Shown: positions 61,601-64,000 of the stretch, piece after piece
Layout: each line of letters starts with the position of its first letter
Numbering within the stretch: position 1 is the first letter of the stretch
Assembly: GCA_030077755.1 (NCBI GenBank)
Contig: JAQJZZ010000008.1
Coordinates: 1,674,001 to 1,738,000 of the forward strand
Reading direction: 5' to 3'
DNA length: 64,000 nt
Source: Filosporella fistucella
Taxonomy: Eukaryota > Ascomycota > Leotiomycetes > Helotiales
Notes under the pieces: model-generated
Databases searched by the model: none
What the model saw: only the letters and a program-made list of their open reading frames with translations
Told to the model about the DNA's origin: nothing
Translations under genes and position numbers: made by a program

Positions 61601-62721
61601 AGAATCTTCTCGATATGTTCGCGAGCAACGGCTTGATCAACTCACGTTTCTTGATGATACTCGAAAGCAGAAGGAAGCTGAGAGACAAGCTCTTGGCCGA
61701 GTTCTGGAAGAGTCAAGTGAAGCTGATCGTTCTCTTACATATCTTTCATCTTCTGCATCTAACGTCAATATGCGCTGGCAACAGGGCAACTTCGTTGGAG
61801 GTGGTACATTCGGCTCTGTCTACGCAGCCATCAATCTGGATTCTGGCCATTTGATGGCTGTCAAGGAGATTAGGCTCCAGGATCCAACACTTATTCCAAC
61901 AATTGCTGGACAGATCAGAGATGAGATGAATGTTTTGGAAGTTTTGGATCATCCAAATGTCGTCTCATACCATGGAATCGAAGTGCATCGAGACAAAGTA
62001 TATATCTTCATGGAATTCTGCTCTGGAGGCTCACTCGCTGGTCTCCTGGAACATGGTCGCATCGAGGATGAACAGGTCATTATGGTTTATGCGTTACAGC
62101 TACTAGAGGGTCTTGCTTACCTTCACGAAAGTGGCATTGTCCATCGTGATATCAAACCAGAAAGTAAGTTTTATCGCTCTTTTCCCGAGACGTCAACTAA
62201 TCCTTATAGATATTCTCCTCAACCACAACGGAGTGATCAAATATGTCGATTTTGGAGCGGCCAAGGTCATTGCTCGTCAGGGCAAGACTCTTGTCGCAGC
62301 GGAACCAGGCAAGGCCAATAAATCCATGACAGGTACACCAATGTATATGTCTCCTGAAGTCATCAAAGGTGAAAATCCAGGGAGAGCAGGTGCTGTTGAT
62401 GTCTGGTCACTTGGATGCGTCATCTTGGAAATGGCAACTGGTCGCAGGCCATGGGCATCACTTGACAATGAATGGGCAATCATGTACAATATTGCTCAAG
62501 GTAACCCTCCACAATTACCATCATCGGAGCAGTTGAGCCCCGAAGGAATCGACTTCCTTCGGAAATGCTTCATCAGAGATCCAAAGAAACGCGCCTCAGC
62601 CGCCGAGCTGTTGCAACATGAATGGATCATGGCTATCAAGTCTCAAGTTGCCATTGATCCTGGAACTCCAAGTGACAGCGGGTCATCTGTATCGAGTCAT
62701 TCCCGAGGCAGTCTTGGTTGA
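58635..62721 (+). CDS. SSKB: MAP kinase kinase kinase of the HOG pathway (Ssk2/Ssk22/Wis4/SskB type)
   Basis: This serine/threonine kinase activates the Pbs2-type MAPKK in response to osmotic and oxidative stress (SskB/Bos4 in filamentous fungi). It reads as 1346 residues from two exons (58635-62163, 62210-62721), GT-AG and in frame. A long N-terminal domain (about 1-1040) contains NIEIIKVRLQFARKMKDSA-like and WDLPPCIDESFDQVVLDALK segments typical of the Ssk2/Wis4 non-catalytic region that binds the response regulator Ssk1. The C-terminal kinase domain starts at about residue 1046: GGGTFGSVYAAINL (Gly loop), MAVKEI (lysine), HRDIKPENILLNHNG (catalytic loop, split by the intron), KYVDFGAAK (DFG), GTPMYMSPEV and VDVWSLGCVILEMATGRRPW. 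All catalytic residues are present. The start is the ATG of MSVDVSPRSVRFSNG. Confidence 0.95.
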
Positions 62722-63230
62722 AGCATTCAGTCCTCGACTTGTTCCACTGTTTCAGGCGGGGCAACGATACAAAACATGAAAATATGTAGCGCCCGATAAT
62801 GAAGGCGCCCTTTCTTTTGTTCAGCGCAGCATATGAAGCGTTTGGAGTGTAGCATCAGCGATGAGTTCGGAGTTTTACGAGATTTTCCCGGGTCTGTACG
62901 AGGGGCGAGAAGTTTCTTGCAACGCACTCACCACTCGAATCTCGATTGTACACTTGGGCGCGTTTGTTAGGGATTAATTGAGTGAGAAACTGTTATTAGA
63001 ACGGAAGTTGATGGACCCGAGAAAATATACACGAGCGGGAGGGAGGCAGGCAGGCAGGGACGCAAGGAAAGAATTGACGATATCCGTGAATAGGATAGAA
63101 CAGCAAAGAACGTAGCTTCTATATTAATATGGTAAATGTAATCATTTTACTTTCTATGGTGATCTAAAAATGCCATCGTTCTCGTGCGTTTTGACGCTCT
63201 TACCAGAGTTGAAGATGAGATGTCATGTCT

Positions 63231-63258
63231 GAGCGAGCGCAGTGCAGTGCGCTCGCTC
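63231..63258. repeat. Inverted repeat, 11-bp perfect arms
   Basis: Arms GAGCGAGCGCA (63231-63241) and TGCGCTCGCTC (63248-63258) are exact reverse complements around a GTGCAG loop. It lies about 500 bases beyond the MAPKKK stop. It is GC-rich within AT-rich DNA and could form a strong hairpin. Confidence 0.7.
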
Positions 63259-63572
63259 GCAGTCAAGCTGCACTGTATCAAAGCGCGAGCGATGCAATGG
63301 AACGATGATCCGGGACGATCTTGATCCTGGGTCAGTCGGTGTCGGTGTTGGTGTTGGTGCTAGGTAATGATCAAACACTCCCTTGCCTGTTTGAATACCG
63401 AGTATTGTATACATGAATGAATGTATTGCACAGATACTATACTGTACATAGGCATTCTTACAAATTTTAGTAATGGATATAAGGAGGGTGCAAAATAGCT
63501 TATCAGCCGTCTGTCTGCTGTTTTCCAAATATAGCGTACAGTACAGTGCAGTGCAGTGTAGATGCACGATAG

Positions 63573-63592
63573 GTAAGGTAAGGTAAGGTAAA
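63573..63592. repeat. GGTAA-type pentanucleotide simple repeat
   Basis: Several near-perfect copies of GGTAA occur in tandem. The complement resembles the CCTTA-type repeat near 32970-32985, so the same simple word recurs in the window. Confidence 0.6.
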
Positions 63593-64000
63593 TGGGAGAA
63601 GGGTGATATAATTTAGCCGTTCCGTCGTTCGTTGTACAACAGAGGTATCACAGCATATGCTCAGCGCGCTTAAGCATATTTCCTACGTTCGTTCGTTCCT
63701 TGCTTTAAAAGCGCCTGCATCTGCAGCTGGTACCTTAGCCAGCTAGCTTAGGTAGGTAGGTGGAGAGGTACTGGAGGTAGGTACGGAGGTATTATTTCTG
63801 TTGGGCTGCGCTGGTGGCTGGTCTGGTCTGCGAGTCATACCGCAAGGAGCGGGATGATAGCGGGGGGATTTGACTCGTGACCTTACTCCGTAGGTAGAAC
63901 TGTTGTACAGCACGACACTATACCAGCGTAAGTGCAGACGCAGAGCATGTTTTGGATATGGATAGCTGGGAACTAGGTTTACTCATCTGACATCGTTATG

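Larger units (their letters stand above)
62722..64000. other. 3' flank of MAPKKK, simple-repeat rich
   Basis: No gene is supported. Several simple repeats occur: GGCA-type repeats near 63046-63060, GGTGTT-type near 63338-63360, a GGTAA-type run at 63573-63592, and GGTA-type near 63751-63765. An 11-bp-arm palindrome lies at 63231-63258. Confidence 0.5.

Noticed and set aside
1..64000. A secondary-metabolite or defence gene cluster
   Set aside because: No polyketide, NRPS, terpene, toxin-antitoxin or other clustered functions are present; the genes are unrelated housekeeping and transport functions.

Overview
This is a window of a filamentous ascomycete nuclear genome. Genes carry short introns (about 41-64 bp, GT-AG with one GC-AG), lie on both strands without operons, and encode fungal families: Hst4-type sirtuin, Mediator Med16, Mep-type ammonium permease, Sld3 and an Ssk2/Wis4-type MAPKKK. 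Long AT-rich intergenic stretches and the gene families suggest a leotiomycete such as a member of the Sclerotiniaceae (Botrytis/Sclerotinia relatives). That placement is an inference; no rDNA or marker is present to prove it.

Layout. 1.3-6.8 kb: two convergent sugar transporters, a LAC12-like MFS protein (+, 11 exons) and a hexose transporter (-, 5 exons). 6.8-12.0 kb: mostly non-coding, with a weak membrane-protein locus at 9.5-10.1 kb and a degenerate pair of direct repeats each carrying GCGGCCGC at 11.4-11.65 kb. 12.1-13.0 kb: a secreted, Kex2-site, three-CxxC protein (possible effector). 13.3-14.5 kb: the decayed remains of a siderophore-iron transporter. 17.2-18.8 kb: an MFS transporter. 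20.0-20.7 kb: a small basic hypothetical protein. 21.3-27.4 kb: a divergent pair, sirtuin HST4-like (-) and MED16 (+), both chromatin/transcription factors. 30.1-31.9 kb: an ammonium permease with a predicted 16-nt micro-exon and GATA sites upstream.

32-40 kb is almost gene-free. It includes an AT-rich, TpA-rich tract (37-38.7 kb) and a 93-codon open fragment with no intact gene around it, so it looks like an old mutated repeat. 40.0-43.4 kb holds a 1090-residue coiled-coil protein. 43.4-50.4 kb is a second gene-poor zone with decayed tandem repeats near 49.1-49.6 kb.

50.4-62.7 kb is a compact housekeeping block: S-adenosylmethionine synthetase (-) divergent from GPN3 (+), an APQ12-like nuclear envelope protein (-), the replication initiation factor SLD3 (-), and divergent from it the HOG-pathway MAPKKK (+). 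The final 1.3 kb contains simple repeats and an 11-bp-arm palindrome. I found no mobile element with intact coding capacity, no rRNA or convincing tRNA, and no biosynthetic gene cluster. The least explained items are the secreted three-CxxC protein, the dismantled siderophore transporter beside it, and the non-coding repeats.
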